Shown: positions 8,302 to 15,739, counted from the stretch's first letter. The stretch is 64,000 nucleotides of DNA from Streptomyces sp. MST-110588 (GCF_022695595.1 NZ_CP074380.1:4314501-4378500); one strand, 5' to 3'. Numbers and translations: made by a program. Notes: generated from the sequence alone by a model not told the origin.

Positions 8302-8439
8302 CGGCCGGCGGTACGCCCGCGGTCCGTGGCGTGACGGTCTTCAACCCGCCCGGCGCGGGGGCCAGGAAGATCGCCGGGAAGCCTGTGCTTGACTGGTGGG
8401 TGACCCTTTCGGTTGCCGTTGTGAAGAAGGTCCCGTCCC

Positions 8440-8730
8440 GTGAGTAGCCAGAAGCACGCCACACTCCGCTACACCGCGTCCCGTGTGGGTCTCTTCGTCA
8501 TCTGCTTCGCGCTGGTGTGGGTGCTGGCGTACTTCCACGTCATCCCGCTCGGGGTGGGCAGCTCCAACTTCGTCTGGCTGCTGCTGCTCGCCGTGGTGAT
8601 CTCCGCGCCGCTCAGCTTCGTGCTGCTGCGCAAGCAGCGGGACGCGATGTCCGAGCAGATCGTCTCGAAGGTGGAGAAGCAGAAGCAGCGGCTCGCGGCC
8701 AACCAGAGCCAGGAGGACGGGCTGCTGTAG
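8440..8730 (+). CDS. DUF4229 domain-containing membrane protein
   Basis: 96 residues with two membrane helices (about 15-33 and 43-62) and a charged C-terminal helix (KVEKQKQRLAANQSQEDG). The layout LRYTASRVGLF...LVWVLAYFHVIPLG...RKQRDAMSEQI is characteristic of DUF4229, an uncharacterised actinobacterial family often found beside mqnE/ubiX. GTG start at 8440 with GAAGGT upstream. Followed by a strong terminator, so it likely ends the mqnE transcript. Confidence 0.8.
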   Translation: MSSQKHATLRYTASRVGLFVICFALVWVLAYFHVIPLGVGSSNFVWLLLLAVVISAPLSFVLLRKQRDAMSEQIVSKVEKQKQRLAANQSQEDGLL

Positions 8731-8800
8731 CCCGGCCCCGCCGCCACACCGACAACCACAGACACCACCACAGGCATCACCACACGCACCCATTACAGGC

Positions 8801-8834
8801 GCCCCGTCCTGGAGTCACCGCTCCAGGACGGGGC
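8801..8834 (+). terminator. Intrinsic terminator hairpin (14-bp perfect stem)
   Basis: GCCCCGTCCTGGAG (8801-8814), loop TCACCG, then the exact complement at 8821-8834. Lies downstream of the mqnE/DUF4229 genes and upstream of the symporter leader. Confidence 0.85.
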
Positions 8835-8870
8835 ATCTGTCGTTTCAGAGGCCGTACGCCGCTCCCGCCT

Positions 8871-8912
8871 TCGAACGTCCCAAAGATTTTCTTTGGGTTC
8901 CTCAAAGTTCGA
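8871..8912. promoter_or_regulatory. Nested inverted repeats in the symporter promoter
   Basis: TCGAAC (8871-8876) ... GTTCGA (8907-8912) encloses a perfect CCCAAAGA-TTT-TCTTTGGG (8879-8897). The region is AT-rich for this genome and overlaps the predicted -35 of the leader-peptide promoter, so it is a good repressor/activator site candidate. Factor unknown. Confidence 0.5.
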
Positions 8913-8922
8913 GTGTTAACGT
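8893..8922 (+). promoter_or_regulatory. Candidate sigma-70-type promoter for the leader peptide and symporter
   Basis: TTGGGT (8893-8898), 18-base spacer, TAACGT (8917-8922). The predicted transcription start, about seven bases after the -10, coincides with the ATG at 8930, which would make the leader ORF leaderless. Confidence 0.5.
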
Positions 8923-8929
8923 ACTCATC

Positions 8930-9034
8930 ATGAAGACAGCAGTTGCGCACCAGTTCCCCATGAGCGTCCCGCTCGTGGCGCGCCTGCACGTCGATCTCTG
9001 CCGCTGTGTGTCCGCGGCCTGTTGTCGCCGCTGA
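8930..9034 (+). CDS. Cysteine-rich leader peptide (putative attenuator)
   Basis: 34-residue ORF; the C-terminal part reads LVARLHVDLCRCVSAACCRR, with Cys at 24, 26, 31 and 32. It matches the actinobacterial leader-peptide pattern RxHVDLxRxxSAxC found ahead of sulfur-metabolism and transport genes. No ribosome site is visible and the ATG sits where transcription should start, so a leaderless mRNA is likely; an internal ATG at 8960 would give 24 residues. Stalling at the Cys codons when Cys-tRNA is scarce could alter folding of the ~155-base region before the symporter. Polycysteine leaderless ORFs act this way in mycobacteria; here it is inference. Confidence 0.7.
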   Translation: MKTAVAHQFPMSVPLVARLHVDLCRCVSAACCRR

Positions 9035-9060
9035 CTTCCCTGCCGCGGCGGCCGAAGATT

Positions 9061-9118
9061 CCTCCCCACCCTCCGGGCGGGAGGTGTCCCGCGCGCGACC
9101 CGCTGACAAGCCGGTCGC
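9061..9118 (+). promoter_or_regulatory. Hairpins between leader peptide and symporter
   Basis: Two short stems: CCTCCC (9061-9066) with GGGAGG (9079-9084), and GCGACC (9095-9100) with GGTCGC (9113-9118). They could form part of an attenuation or ribosome-access switch downstream of the Cys-rich leader. No U-run is seen, so translational or Rho-type control is as likely as intrinsic termination. Confidence 0.35.
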
Positions 9119-9189
9119 CCGGCCTCCTGGCCTCCTGGCGCTCCTACGCCGTTCCGTCCCGACGTCCGTCCGTACCCGGAGTGTGTCCG

Positions 9190-10557
9190 TTGTCCACCTC
9201 GTCCTCCGAGACCACCACGTCTCCCGAGACGCCCCGGTCCGCCAAGACCTCCCGCATACCCAAGGTCCCGTTCTGGGCCCAGATCCTGCTCGGCCTGGCG
9301 CTGGGCGTGCTCTTCGGCTGGCTGGCCAAGAGCGGTGACATCAGTTGGCTGGGCGCCACGCTGGCGAAGATCGGTGAGATCTTCGTCCAGCTCCTGAAGC
9401 TGGCGGTCGCGCCGCTGGTCTTCTTCGCCATCCTGGTGTCGATCACCAACCTGCGGCAGGTCAACAACGCCGCCCGGCTGGCCACCCGCACCCTGCTGTG
9501 GTTCATGGTCACCTCGCTGATCGCCGTCGCGATCGGCCTGGCCATCGGCCTGATCACCGACCCGGGCTCCGGGACCGGTCTGACCGCCAAGGACGGCGGG
9601 CTCCCCAAGCACACCGGAAGCTGGATCGACTTCCTGACCGGTATCGTCCCCACGGACATCATCACGCCGTTCACCCAGCTCAACGTTCTGCAGATCGTCT
9701 TCATGGCGGCCGTGGCCGGCATCGCGGCGCTGCAGCTCGGCGAGAAGGCCGAGCCAGTCCTCAAGATCAGCCGGTCGGTGCTGGAACTGCTCCAGAAGGC
9801 GCTGTGGTGGGTCATCCGCCTCGCCCCGCTCGGCACCCTCGGCCTCATCGGCAACGCGATCGCGACGTACGGCTGGAACCTGATCGGCAAGTACGCGACC
9901 TTCACCGTCGACATCTACGTCGGCTGCGCGCTGGTGCTCTTCGGCGTCTACCCGCTGCTGCTGTCGCTGGTCGCCAAGGTCAACCCGCTCCAGTTCTTCA
10001 AGGGCGCCTGGCCCGCGATCCAGCTCGCCTTCGTCTCCCGCTCATCGGTGGGCACCATGCCGCTGACCCAGCGGGTCACCGAGCGCCTGGGCGTGCCGCG
10101 CGAGTACGCCTCCTTCGCGGTGCCGTTCGGCTCGACGACCAAGATGGACGGCTGCGCCTCGATCTACCCGGCGATCTCCGCGATCTTCATCGCCCAGATC
10201 TTCGGCGTCCACCTGAGCATCGGTGACTACGTCCTGATCGCCTTCGTCTCGGTGATCGGCTCGGCCGCCACCGCGGGCCTGACGGGTGCCACGGTCATGC
10301 TGACCCTGACCCTCTCGACCCTGGGTCTCCCCCTGGAGGGCGTCGGTCTGCTCATGGCCATCGACCCGATCGTGGACATGATGCGTACGGCGACGAACGT
10401 GGCCGGCCAGTCGGTGATTCCGATCCTGGTCGCCGCCAAGGAGAAGATCCTGGACCGCGAGGCGTACGCCCGGGCCGCCGCCATCGACCTGGACGGCGGC
10501 ACGGTGGAAGAGGCCGACCGCAAGGTCTCCGTGCCGGTCCCTGCCGGGGCGAACTGA
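9190..10557 (+). CDS. Dicarboxylate/amino acid:cation symporter (DAACS family)
   Basis: 455 residues from a TTG at 9190, chosen for the GGAG eight bases upstream (GTG at 9181 is the alternative). Eight transmembrane helices plus two re-entrant hairpins, as in GltPh/GltP. Key motifs: HP1 serines in SRSSVGTMP (S283, S285, S286), the TM7 motif GSTTKMDGCAS, and TM8 DMMRTATNV, in which D396, R399 and N403 align with GltPh D394, R397 and N401. The Arg indicates an acidic substrate such as glutamate, aspartate or a C4-dicarboxylate, although family members also carry cystine. Preceded by a Cys-rich leader peptide, which hints at a sulfur amino-acid link. Confidence 0.9.
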   Translation: MSTSSSETTTSPETPRSAKTSRIPKVPFWAQILLGLALGVLFGWLAKSGDISWLGATLAKIGEIFVQLLKLAVAPLVFFAILVSITNLRQVNNAARLATRTLLWFMVTSLIAVAIGLAIGLITDPGSGTGLTAKDGGLPKHTGSWIDFLTGIVPTDIITPFTQLNVLQIVFMAAVAGIAALQLGEKAEPVLKISRSVLELLQKALWWVIRLAPLGTLGLIGNAIATYGWNLIGKYATFTVDIYVGCALVLFGVYPLLLSLVAKVNPLQFFKGAWPAIQLAFVSRSSVGTMPLTQRVTERLGVPREYASFAVPFGSTTKMDGCASIYPAISAIFIAQIFGVHLSIGDYVLIAFVSVIGSAATAGLTGATVMLTLTLSTLGLPLEGVGLLMAIDPIVDMMRTATNVAGQSVIPILVAAKEKILDREAYARAAAIDLDGGTVEEADRKVSVPVPAGAN

Positions 10558-10594
10558 CCCGCCGCGCAGTACCTGTTGTACGACTTGTACGGCG

Positions 10595-10632
10595 ACGCCG
10601 GACGGGCCCGGGAGGCCGGGCCCGTCCGGCGT
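10595..10632 (+). terminator. Terminator hairpin (17-bp perfect stem) after the symporter
   Basis: ACGCCGGACGGGCCCGG (10595-10611), loop GAGG, exact complement 10616-10632, ending 75 bases past the symporter stop. Confidence 0.85.
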
Positions 10633-10664
10633 TCGCATACCGGCGCTCGGACGATGCTTCAGGC

Positions 10665-10779
10665 TCGCCGCCGGGTATGAGCTGACCTTTCACCACGGCC
10701 TGGAGCTGGTTTTCGGCGACCCGGTCTTCGTCGGTTGCCCCTCGTGCTTCCGCGATCCGGCCTTTCCGGTGCCCGCCCG
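10665..10779 (+). pseudogene. Possible remnant of a small uncharacterised protein
   Basis: An open stretch without its own start reads GYELTFHHGLELVFGDPVF followed by a CP..F.DPAF pattern. This is reminiscent of small actinobacterial proteins of unknown function with a LVF.D...CP..F core, but I cannot name the family. No ribosome site, and the frame then runs into the antisense of the hydrolase gene. Likely a decayed 3' gene fragment, or chance. Confidence 0.25.
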
Positions 10780-11670
10780 TCAGGCCGCCGGCGCCTCAGG
10801 GACCTTCAGGGTGTGGGCCAGGATCGCCTCGGCCAGCGGGCCGAGGACCTCGGCGGGCAGCGCGTGGCCCATGCCGGGGATCTCCACGACCCGCGCGCCC
10901 TTGATGACCTGTGCGAGGTGCTGCGGGTGGGGCGGGGGGAACACCGGCTCGGCGGGCGCGCAGATGGCGAGCGTGGGCACCCCGGTGGTGGCGAGCGCTT
11001 CCGTACGCAGCATTCCGGAGCTGTCCGCGCTGCCGTGTGCGGTGGAGGCGGTGTAGTGGCCGGTGTGTTCGATGACGCGCCGTTCGAGGTCACGGTAGTA
11101 CGCGGCGTCGAAGGGGAGCTGATTCCCGGCAAGCACCCGCCAGTGCTCGACCCGCCGGTCCAGCTCGGCCTCCAGTCCGTGGTCCTCCACCGGCCGGGCC
11201 CACATCTCCAGCACCTCGGGGGCGATGCCCGGCAGCTCCTCGGCCGGCACGGTCTTCCCGTCGGGCGTGGTGTACGGCGCGGTGCTCAGGGCGGACGTGC
11301 CGGCCAGGGTGGCGCTGAGCACCCGGTCCGGGTGGTCGCACAGCACCAACTGGGCCAGCATCCCGCCCAGTGACAGCCCCACGAGGTGGGCCTGCTGGAT
11401 GCCCAGCCCATCCAGGACGGCCACCGCGTCCTCGGCCAGGTCGGTGATCCGGTAGGGCTGCCGGTCGAAGGACCAGGTGGAACGGCCGCTGTCGCGGTGG
11501 TCGTAGCGGATGACGCGGTGGTGGACGGCGAGCGCGTCGACGAACGCGTCGGGCCAGCCGAGGCCGGACGCCTGGGCGCCCATGATCAGCAGCAGCGGGG
11601 GAGCGTCGGCGGCTCCGCGCTCCTCGGTCCACAGGCGTATGCCGGGAGCGGCTTCGATGAATCGCTGCAT
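10780..11670 (-). CDS. Alpha/beta-fold hydrolase, RdmC-like (methylesterase type)
   Basis: 296-residue cytosolic alpha/beta hydrolase. Nucleophile elbow GLSLGG gives Ser100; His269 lies in IPGMGHALP; the acid is probably in the APAEPVFPP loop although an Asp is not obvious there. The segments MGAQASGLGWPDAFVDALA, VIRYDHRDSGRST and ILAHT closely resemble aclacinomycin methylesterase RdmC and its many primary-metabolism paralogues. GGAGG lies seven bases before the ATG at 11670. Divergent from the TetR gene, which may control it. Real substrate unknown. Confidence 0.85.
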   Translation of the reverse strand: MQRFIEAAPGIRLWTEERGAADAPPLLLIMGAQASGLGWPDAFVDALAVHHRVIRYDHRDSGRSTWSFDRQPYRITDLAEDAVAVLDGLGIQQAHLVGLSLGGMLAQLVLCDHPDRVLSATLAGTSALSTAPYTTPDGKTVPAEELPGIAPEVLEMWARPVEDHGLEAELDRRVEHWRVLAGNQLPFDAAYYRDLERRVIEHTGHYTASTAHGSADSSGMLRTEALATTGVPTLAICAPAEPVFPPPHPQHLAQVIKGARVVEIPGMGHALPAEVLGPLAEAILAHTLKVPEAPAA

Positions 11671-11700
11671 GGGCGGTCCTCCGGAGAGCTGGGTCGAGAT

Positions 11701-11726
11701 AGCGAGTCGAGACGTATCGTCTCGCT
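11701..11726. promoter_or_regulatory. Inverted repeat upstream of the hydrolase (candidate operator)
   Basis: AGCGAG..GAGACG-TAT-CGTCTC.CT: a perfect CGAGACG-TAT-CGTCTCG core (11708-11724) flanked by AGCGAG/CTCGCT. It starts 31 bases upstream of the hydrolase ATG, in the region shared with the divergent TetR gene. Confidence 0.5.
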
Positions 11727-11791
11727 AGGTGCGTACGGAGTCAAGTGCGGATTGCCGACGGGCCGTCGACTGGCCGTCAACTGGCGGGGCC

Positions 11792-11811
11792 GTAAACTTA
11801 CTTACTGGTAA
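11792..11811. promoter_or_regulatory. GTAA-N2-TTAC palindrome upstream of the TetR gene
   Basis: GTAAACTTAC (11792-11801) is followed directly by TTACTGGTAA (11802-11811). The first has the same GTAA-NN-TTAC form as GTAAGGTTAC at 13429-13438 ahead of the acyl-CoA ligase, so the adjacent TetR protein may bind both. Confidence 0.45.
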
Positions 11812-11854
11812 AGCGTGCTGAGGGGCGGACGCGCGGGGCGGAAGGGCGTGGGGC

Positions 11855-12604
11855 GTGGCGGTGGGCAAGGGCAAGCGGATGCCGCGGGCCGTACGGGAGC
11901 GGCAGATTTACGACGCGGCGGTGCGGACGTTCGCGCGGCGCGGTTACCGGGCTGCTTCGATGGATGAGATCGCCGAGGTGGCGGGCGCCTCCAAGCCGCT
12001 GGTCTATCTCTACCTGCACTCCAAGGAGGAGCTGTTCGGCGCCGTCATCAAACGGGAGGCCGCGGCGCTGGTGAAGGCCGTACGGGCGGCGGTGGAGCCG
12101 GGGGCCTGTGCCGACCGGCAGTTGTGGAGCGGGCTGAAAGGATTCTTCGCGCACACGGCCGAGCATCCGGACGCGTGGTCCGTACTCCACCAGCAGGCGC
12201 GTATGCAGGGAGAGCCGTTCGCACGCGAAGTCGCCGCGATGCGTACGGAGATCGCCGAGTTCGTGACGGACCTGATCGGAGCCGCGGCCCGGGAGGCGGG
12301 CTGCGGCGCGGGGCTGGCCGAGCGGGAGGTGTCCGGGCTGGCCCATGCGCTGGTGGGGGCGGCCGAGTCGTTGGCGGACTGGGCCAACGTACGGGCCCAA
12401 GAGGGCGGTTGGGCCGGGCCGGACCAGGAAGGGGATGGTGCGGAGCAGGAAGGGGACGGTACGGAGCAGGGCGTGGCGGGGGAGCGGGATGCGGCGGCGG
12501 AGAAGGAGCGGGCCGCCCGGGAGACGGCGGCCACGCTGATGAACTTCGCCTGGGCCGGGCTCGGCCGGCTGATGAACGGCGAGCGGTGGACGCCTGACAA
12601 ATGA
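11855..12604 (+). CDS. TetR-family transcriptional regulator
   Basis: 249 residues from GTG at 11855 (a GTG two codons later is also possible). N-terminal HTH: RERQIYDAAVRTFARRGYRA followed by MDEIAEVAGASKPLVYLYLH, standard for TetR. The ligand domain is followed by an unusual acidic insertion (GPDQEGDGAEQEGDGTEQ, encoded by repeated GG(A)GA-rich DNA) near residues 190-208. It stands between an RdmC-like hydrolase (divergent) and, after one convergent gene, an acyl-CoA ligase; the GTAA-NN-TTAC boxes link it tentatively to acyl-CoA metabolism. Ligand unknown. Confidence 0.9.
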   Translation: MAVGKGKRMPRAVRERQIYDAAVRTFARRGYRAASMDEIAEVAGASKPLVYLYLHSKEELFGAVIKREAAALVKAVRAAVEPGACADRQLWSGLKGFFAHTAEHPDAWSVLHQQARMQGEPFAREVAAMRTEIAEFVTDLIGAAAREAGCGAGLAEREVSGLAHALVGAAESLADWANVRAQEGGWAGPDQEGDGAEQEGDGTEQGVAGERDAAAEKERAARETAATLMNFAWAGLGRLMNGERWTPDK

Positions 12605-12609
12605 GCCGG

Positions 12610-12674
12610 CCGGCTCCCGGCGCGTCCACGAACCGGACCGGATCAGACCGGTCGGATTCCGCACCGGGAGCCGG
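12610..12674. terminator. Bidirectional terminator-like inverted repeat
   Basis: CCGGCTCCCGG (12610-12620) and its exact complement at 12664-12674 bracket a GC-rich interior, between the convergent TetR and AhpD-like genes. Confidence 0.5.
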
Positions 12675-12698
12675 ACGCCGAGCCCTACCCGTGCGGTG

Positions 12699-13205
12699 TC
12701 AGTTCCACGGATCGCTGAACGACCGGCCGGGCACCGGCTTGGCGATCAGTGCCACGGCGATGAAGAAGTTGACCTGGCCGATCGCGAACATCAGGGTGGC
12801 GAGCGCCTTGGGCTCGTAGTGCTCGGCCGCCTGGGCGTACAGCTCGTCGCAGACCCTCTCGCCGTGTGTGCGGGGCTGGAGCACGGCCTCCACGAGCGCC
12901 AGGGCGGCACGCTCGGCACCGGTGAAGTACGGCGAGTCCTGCCAGGAGGCCACCGACGTGATCCGCTCCTCCGGCTCCCCGGCCTTGCGCAGAAAACCCG
13001 TGTGCAGAACGGTCAGGTAGGTACTGCCGACGATCTGACCCGCGCGCAACTGGACGAGACTGATCGTGGAACGCGGTACCGAACCGTTGCCGGTGACCTT
13101 GAACAGCGCCTGGGACACCGCTGCCAGCTCGGGGACGAGCTCCGCGGGGTCCTCGGCCATCCGCGGCACCATCGGGACCTCCGCCGTGATCGAACGTGCT
13201 TCCAT
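12699..13205 (-). CDS. Carboxymuconolactone decarboxylase/AhpD-like protein lacking the CxxC
   Basis: 168 residues with the AhpD-like layout: RAGQIVGSTYLTVLHT, then a Trp-Gln-Asp-Ser-Pro segment (WQDSPYFTGAERAALALVEA) and a C-terminal helical pair. In normal members the motif is CxxCxxxH (NGCAYCLDMHT). Here both cysteines are replaced (S61, L64) while H68 is kept, so the thiol-peroxidase/disulfide chemistry should be absent. AAGGAG seven bases upstream supports the ATG at 13205. It may be a non-catalytic or differently acting paralogue. Converges with the TetR gene. Confidence 0.8.
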   Translation of the reverse strand: MEARSITAEVPMVPRMAEDPAELVPELAAVSQALFKVTGNGSVPRSTISLVQLRAGQIVGSTYLTVLHTGFLRKAGEPEERITSVASWQDSPYFTGAERAALALVEAVLQPRTHGERVCDELYAQAAEHYEPKALATLMFAIGQVNFFIAVALIAKPVPGRSFSDPWN

Positions 13206-13410
13206 CGCCGTCTCCTTCGGGCTTTCCGGTTGCTGTCACTGTCCTGACGGATCGCGGCAGGGGAATGTGACCGTGTGACCGGGGGAAAGTACGGACGTCT
13301 GGCAGGGGCCGGGCCGTACGGGAGGAGTTCGGTGTGCGGAGGCAGCGCGGGCAGCGACCGGCGGCGCGTAAAGGCATGGGGCGCAAGGGCATTGGCCGGC
13401 GTCCGGTCCT

Positions 13411-13439
13411 GGCGTACATTACGCCGAAGTAAGGTTACT
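13411..13439. promoter_or_regulatory. Two palindromes upstream of the acyl-CoA ligase
   Basis: GGCGTA-CAT-TACGCC (13411-13425) is followed by AGTAA-GG-TTACT (13428-13439). The latter contains GTAA-NN-TTAC, also found upstream of the TetR gene at 11792. Confidence 0.5.
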
Positions 13440-13495
13440 GAATGGTCAGGAGCTCGTCGGCCCATGGGCTCCTTCCGGCCGCGCCGCGGCCGTGC

Positions 13496-13580
13496 GCCCG
13501 TACCACTGCTCGTACCACTGCCTGTACGACCACTCGCACCACTGCCCGCACCATCGCCCGTGCCACCGCTCGTCTCACCG
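13496..13580. repeat. Degenerate 12-bp tandem repeats
   Basis: About seven imperfect copies of a 12-base unit of the type CGTACCACTGCT / CGCACCACTGCC. If translated with the ligase frame they give Arg-Thr-Thr-Ala repeats. Confidence 0.55.
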
Positions 13581-13687
13581 TCCAACCGCTGCCGCGTGCG
13601 CCGCCGGCACAGCAGTGGCCGACCGCCGCACCGGCTCCGAACGAAGATGAGGAGCCGCTCGTGACCCGTCAGCAACAGGCAGGCCGG

Positions 13688-13735
13688 CAAGCGCCGGACC
13701 AGCAAGCGCCGGACCAGCAAGCGCCGGACCGACAA
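13688..13735. repeat. 15-bp tandem repeat, three copies
   Basis: CAAGCGCCGGACCAG at 13688, 13703 and (two end changes) 13718, then a partial fourth copy. In the ligase frame it encodes repeated QAPDQ. Confidence 0.65.
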
Positions 13736-13861
13736 GCGACAGCCCGGCGCCTCGGGAGCCGCCGGGCCGGCCGTCGCCAGGCCGGGCGCCGGGACGGCCG
13801 CTCCGGGCCGTCGCCCGTGCCCGCTCCGGTCGAGCCGCACCGGACGGTGGAGGGCGGCACC

Positions 13862-15739
13862 GTGCGCGAGGTGTCCGTGCCGCCGCTGGCCGCCCCGGTC
13901 CGTACCGGCTCGCTCGCCGACATCCCGTACGACAACGCCGCCGAGGCCCCCGACGAGACGGTGCTGGCCCGCAAAGGGGCCGACGGCACCTGGCGGGAGG
14001 TGACCGCCGCCGGGTTCGCCGAAGAGGTGACCGCCGTGGCCAAGGGGCTGATCGCGCACGGGCTGCGGCCCGGCGACCGCATCGCGATCATGGCCCGGAC
14101 GACGTACGAGTGGACGTTGATCGACTTTGCCTCCTGGGCGGCCGGACTGGTCACCGTCCCCGTCTACCCGACCTCCTCCGCCGACCAGACCCGGTGGATC
14201 CTGCACGACTCGGGCGCGGCGGCCTGTGTCGTGGAGGGCGTCGGCCAGGCCCGGCTGGTCAGCGGCGTACGCGGCGAACTGCCCGGCCTGCGCCACCTGT
14301 GGCAGCTCGACACCGGAGCCGTCCGGCAGATCGTCGCCGCCGGCCGGGAGACGGCGGGCGGAGGGGCGGCGGGCGGAGGGGCGGCGGGGCGAGGGACGCA
14401 GGACGGAGAAGTGGCGCGGCGGCGCGCGGCGCTGACCCCCGGGCACATCGCCACCCTCATCTACACCTCCGGCACCACCGGCCGCCCCAAGGGCTGCGCC
14501 CTGACGCACGGCAACTTCTTCACCGAGGTCGACAACGCCATCGCCCTGCTGCACCCCGTCTTCAGGTCGGTCAGCGCCGAGCCCGCCGCCACCCTGCTCT
14601 TCCTGCCGCTCGCCCATGTCTTCGGCCGGATGGTCGCCATCGGCTGCCTGCGGGCCCGCGTACGCCTGGGGCACGCGCCCAGCATCCGGACCGAGGACCT
14701 CCTCGCCGACCTGGCCGGCTTCCGGCCGACCTTCCTGCTGGCCATCCCCTACGTCCTGGAGAAGGTCTACAACGCCGGGCGGGCCACGGCCGAGAAGATG
14801 GGCCGGGCCGCCTCCTTCGACCGCGCCGCAAGGATCGCCCGCCGGTACGGGGAGGCGGTCGAGGCCGGTGAACACGGCACGGGCCCGGGGCCGGGCCTCG
14901 CGCTGCGCGCCGCCCGGAGCCTGTACGACCCGCTGGTCTACCGCCGCATCCGGGACGCGCTCGGCGGCCGGGTCCGCTATGTCATCTGCGGCGGCTCCCC
15001 GCTGGGGCACCGGCTCGCCGCGTTCTACTCCGGCGCCGGCATCGAGGTGTTCGAGGGGTACGGCCTGACGGAGACCACCGCGGCGGCCACCGTCACCCCG
15101 CCGCAGCGCCCCCGCATCGGCACGGTCGGCTGGCCGCTGCCCGGTACGGCCGTACGCCTGGCCCCGGACGGCGAGGTGCTGCTGCGCGGCGGGCAGCTCT
15201 TCACGGGCTACTGGGACGCCGCCCGCGGTACGGCGGTGCCCGCGCCGGGCGACGGCTGGTTCCCCACGGGCGACGTCGGGTTCCTGGACGCGGACGGCTA
15301 CCTCACCATCACCGGACGGAAGAAGGAGATCATCGTGACGTCGGGCGGCAAGAACGTCGCCCCGGCGCCGCTGGAGGACCGGCTGCGCGCCCACCCGCTG
15401 ATCGGCCACTGCATGGTGACCGGTGACGACCGCCCGTACATCACCGCGCTGATCACCCTGGACCCGGACGGTGTGGCGCACTGGCGGCGGATGCGCGCGC
15501 TGCCCGACGGGCCGCCGGCGGACCTGGTCGGTGACGAACGGCTGCTCGCCGCCGTCCAGGAGGCCGTGGACGACGCCAACACGCTGGTCTCGCGCGCCGA
15601 GTCGATCCGCCGCTTCCGGGTGCTGCCGGTGGAGTTCACCGAGGAGTCCGGCCATCTGACCCCGACGCTCAAACTGCGCCGCTCGGCCGTGGCGCGCGAC
15701 TTCGCCCGGGAGATCGCGGAGCTGTACGGGCGCGGCTGA
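13862..15739 (+). CDS. Long-chain fatty acid-CoA ligase (AMP-forming)
   Basis: 625 residues from the GTG at 13862, which has GGAGGG seven bases upstream and matches the usual family N-terminus (VREVSVPPLAAPVRTGSLAD). ANL superfamily motifs are all present: P-loop TSGTTGRPKG at residues 203-212, GYGLTETTAA, the GDGWFPTGDVG aspartate, TGRKKEIIVTSGGKNVAP and a near-C-terminal PTLKLRR Lys. It activates fatty acids as acyl-AMP then acyl-CoA, resembling the FadD15 type. The frame is open far upstream, so a longer form starting at 13662 or 13442 cannot be excluded. A terminator follows. Confidence 0.9.
   Translation: MREVSVPPLAAPVRTGSLADIPYDNAAEAPDETVLARKGADGTWREVTAAGFAEEVTAVAKGLIAHGLRPGDRIAIMARTTYEWTLIDFASWAAGLVTVPVYPTSSADQTRWILHDSGAAACVVEGVGQARLVSGVRGELPGLRHLWQLDTGAVRQIVAAGRETAGGGAAGGGAAGRGTQDGEVARRRAALTPGHIATLIYTSGTTGRPKGCALTHGNFFTEVDNAIALLHPVFRSVSAEPAATLLFLPLAHVFGRMVAIGCLRARVRLGHAPSIRTEDLLADLAGFRPTFLLAIPYVLEKVYNAGRATAEKMGRAASFDRAARIARRYGEAVEAGEHGTGPGPGLALRAARSLYDPLVYRRIRDALGGRVRYVICGGSPLGHRLAAFYSGAGIEVFEGYGLTETTAAATVTPPQRPRIGTVGWPLPGTAVRLAPDGEVLLRGGQLFTGYWDAARGTAVPAPGDGWFPTGDVGFLDADGYLTITGRKKEIIVTSGGKNVAPAPLEDRLRAHPLIGHCMVTGDDRPYITALITLDPDGVAHWRRMRALPDGPPADLVGDERLLAAVQEAVDDANTLVSRAESIRRFRVLPVEFTEESGHLTPTLKLRRSAVARDFAREIAELYGRG

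Larger units (their letters stand above)
13206..13861. other. 656-base stretch without a confident gene
   Basis: Holds the promoter region of the AhpD-like gene (left) and of the acyl-CoA ligase (right). Contains inverted repeats at 13411-13439 and two tandem-repeat blocks (about 13496-13580 and 13688-13735). The ligase reading frame is open from an ATG at 13442, but its product there is low-complexity Thr/Arg/Gln sequence; a GTG at 13662 with GAGGAG upstream could start a protein 67 residues longer than annotated. Confidence 0.5.

Noticed and set aside
10780..11670. Assigning the RdmC-like hydrolase to anthracycline biosynthesis
   Set aside because: No polyketide or tailoring genes are near; close homologues occur widely in primary metabolism contexts.
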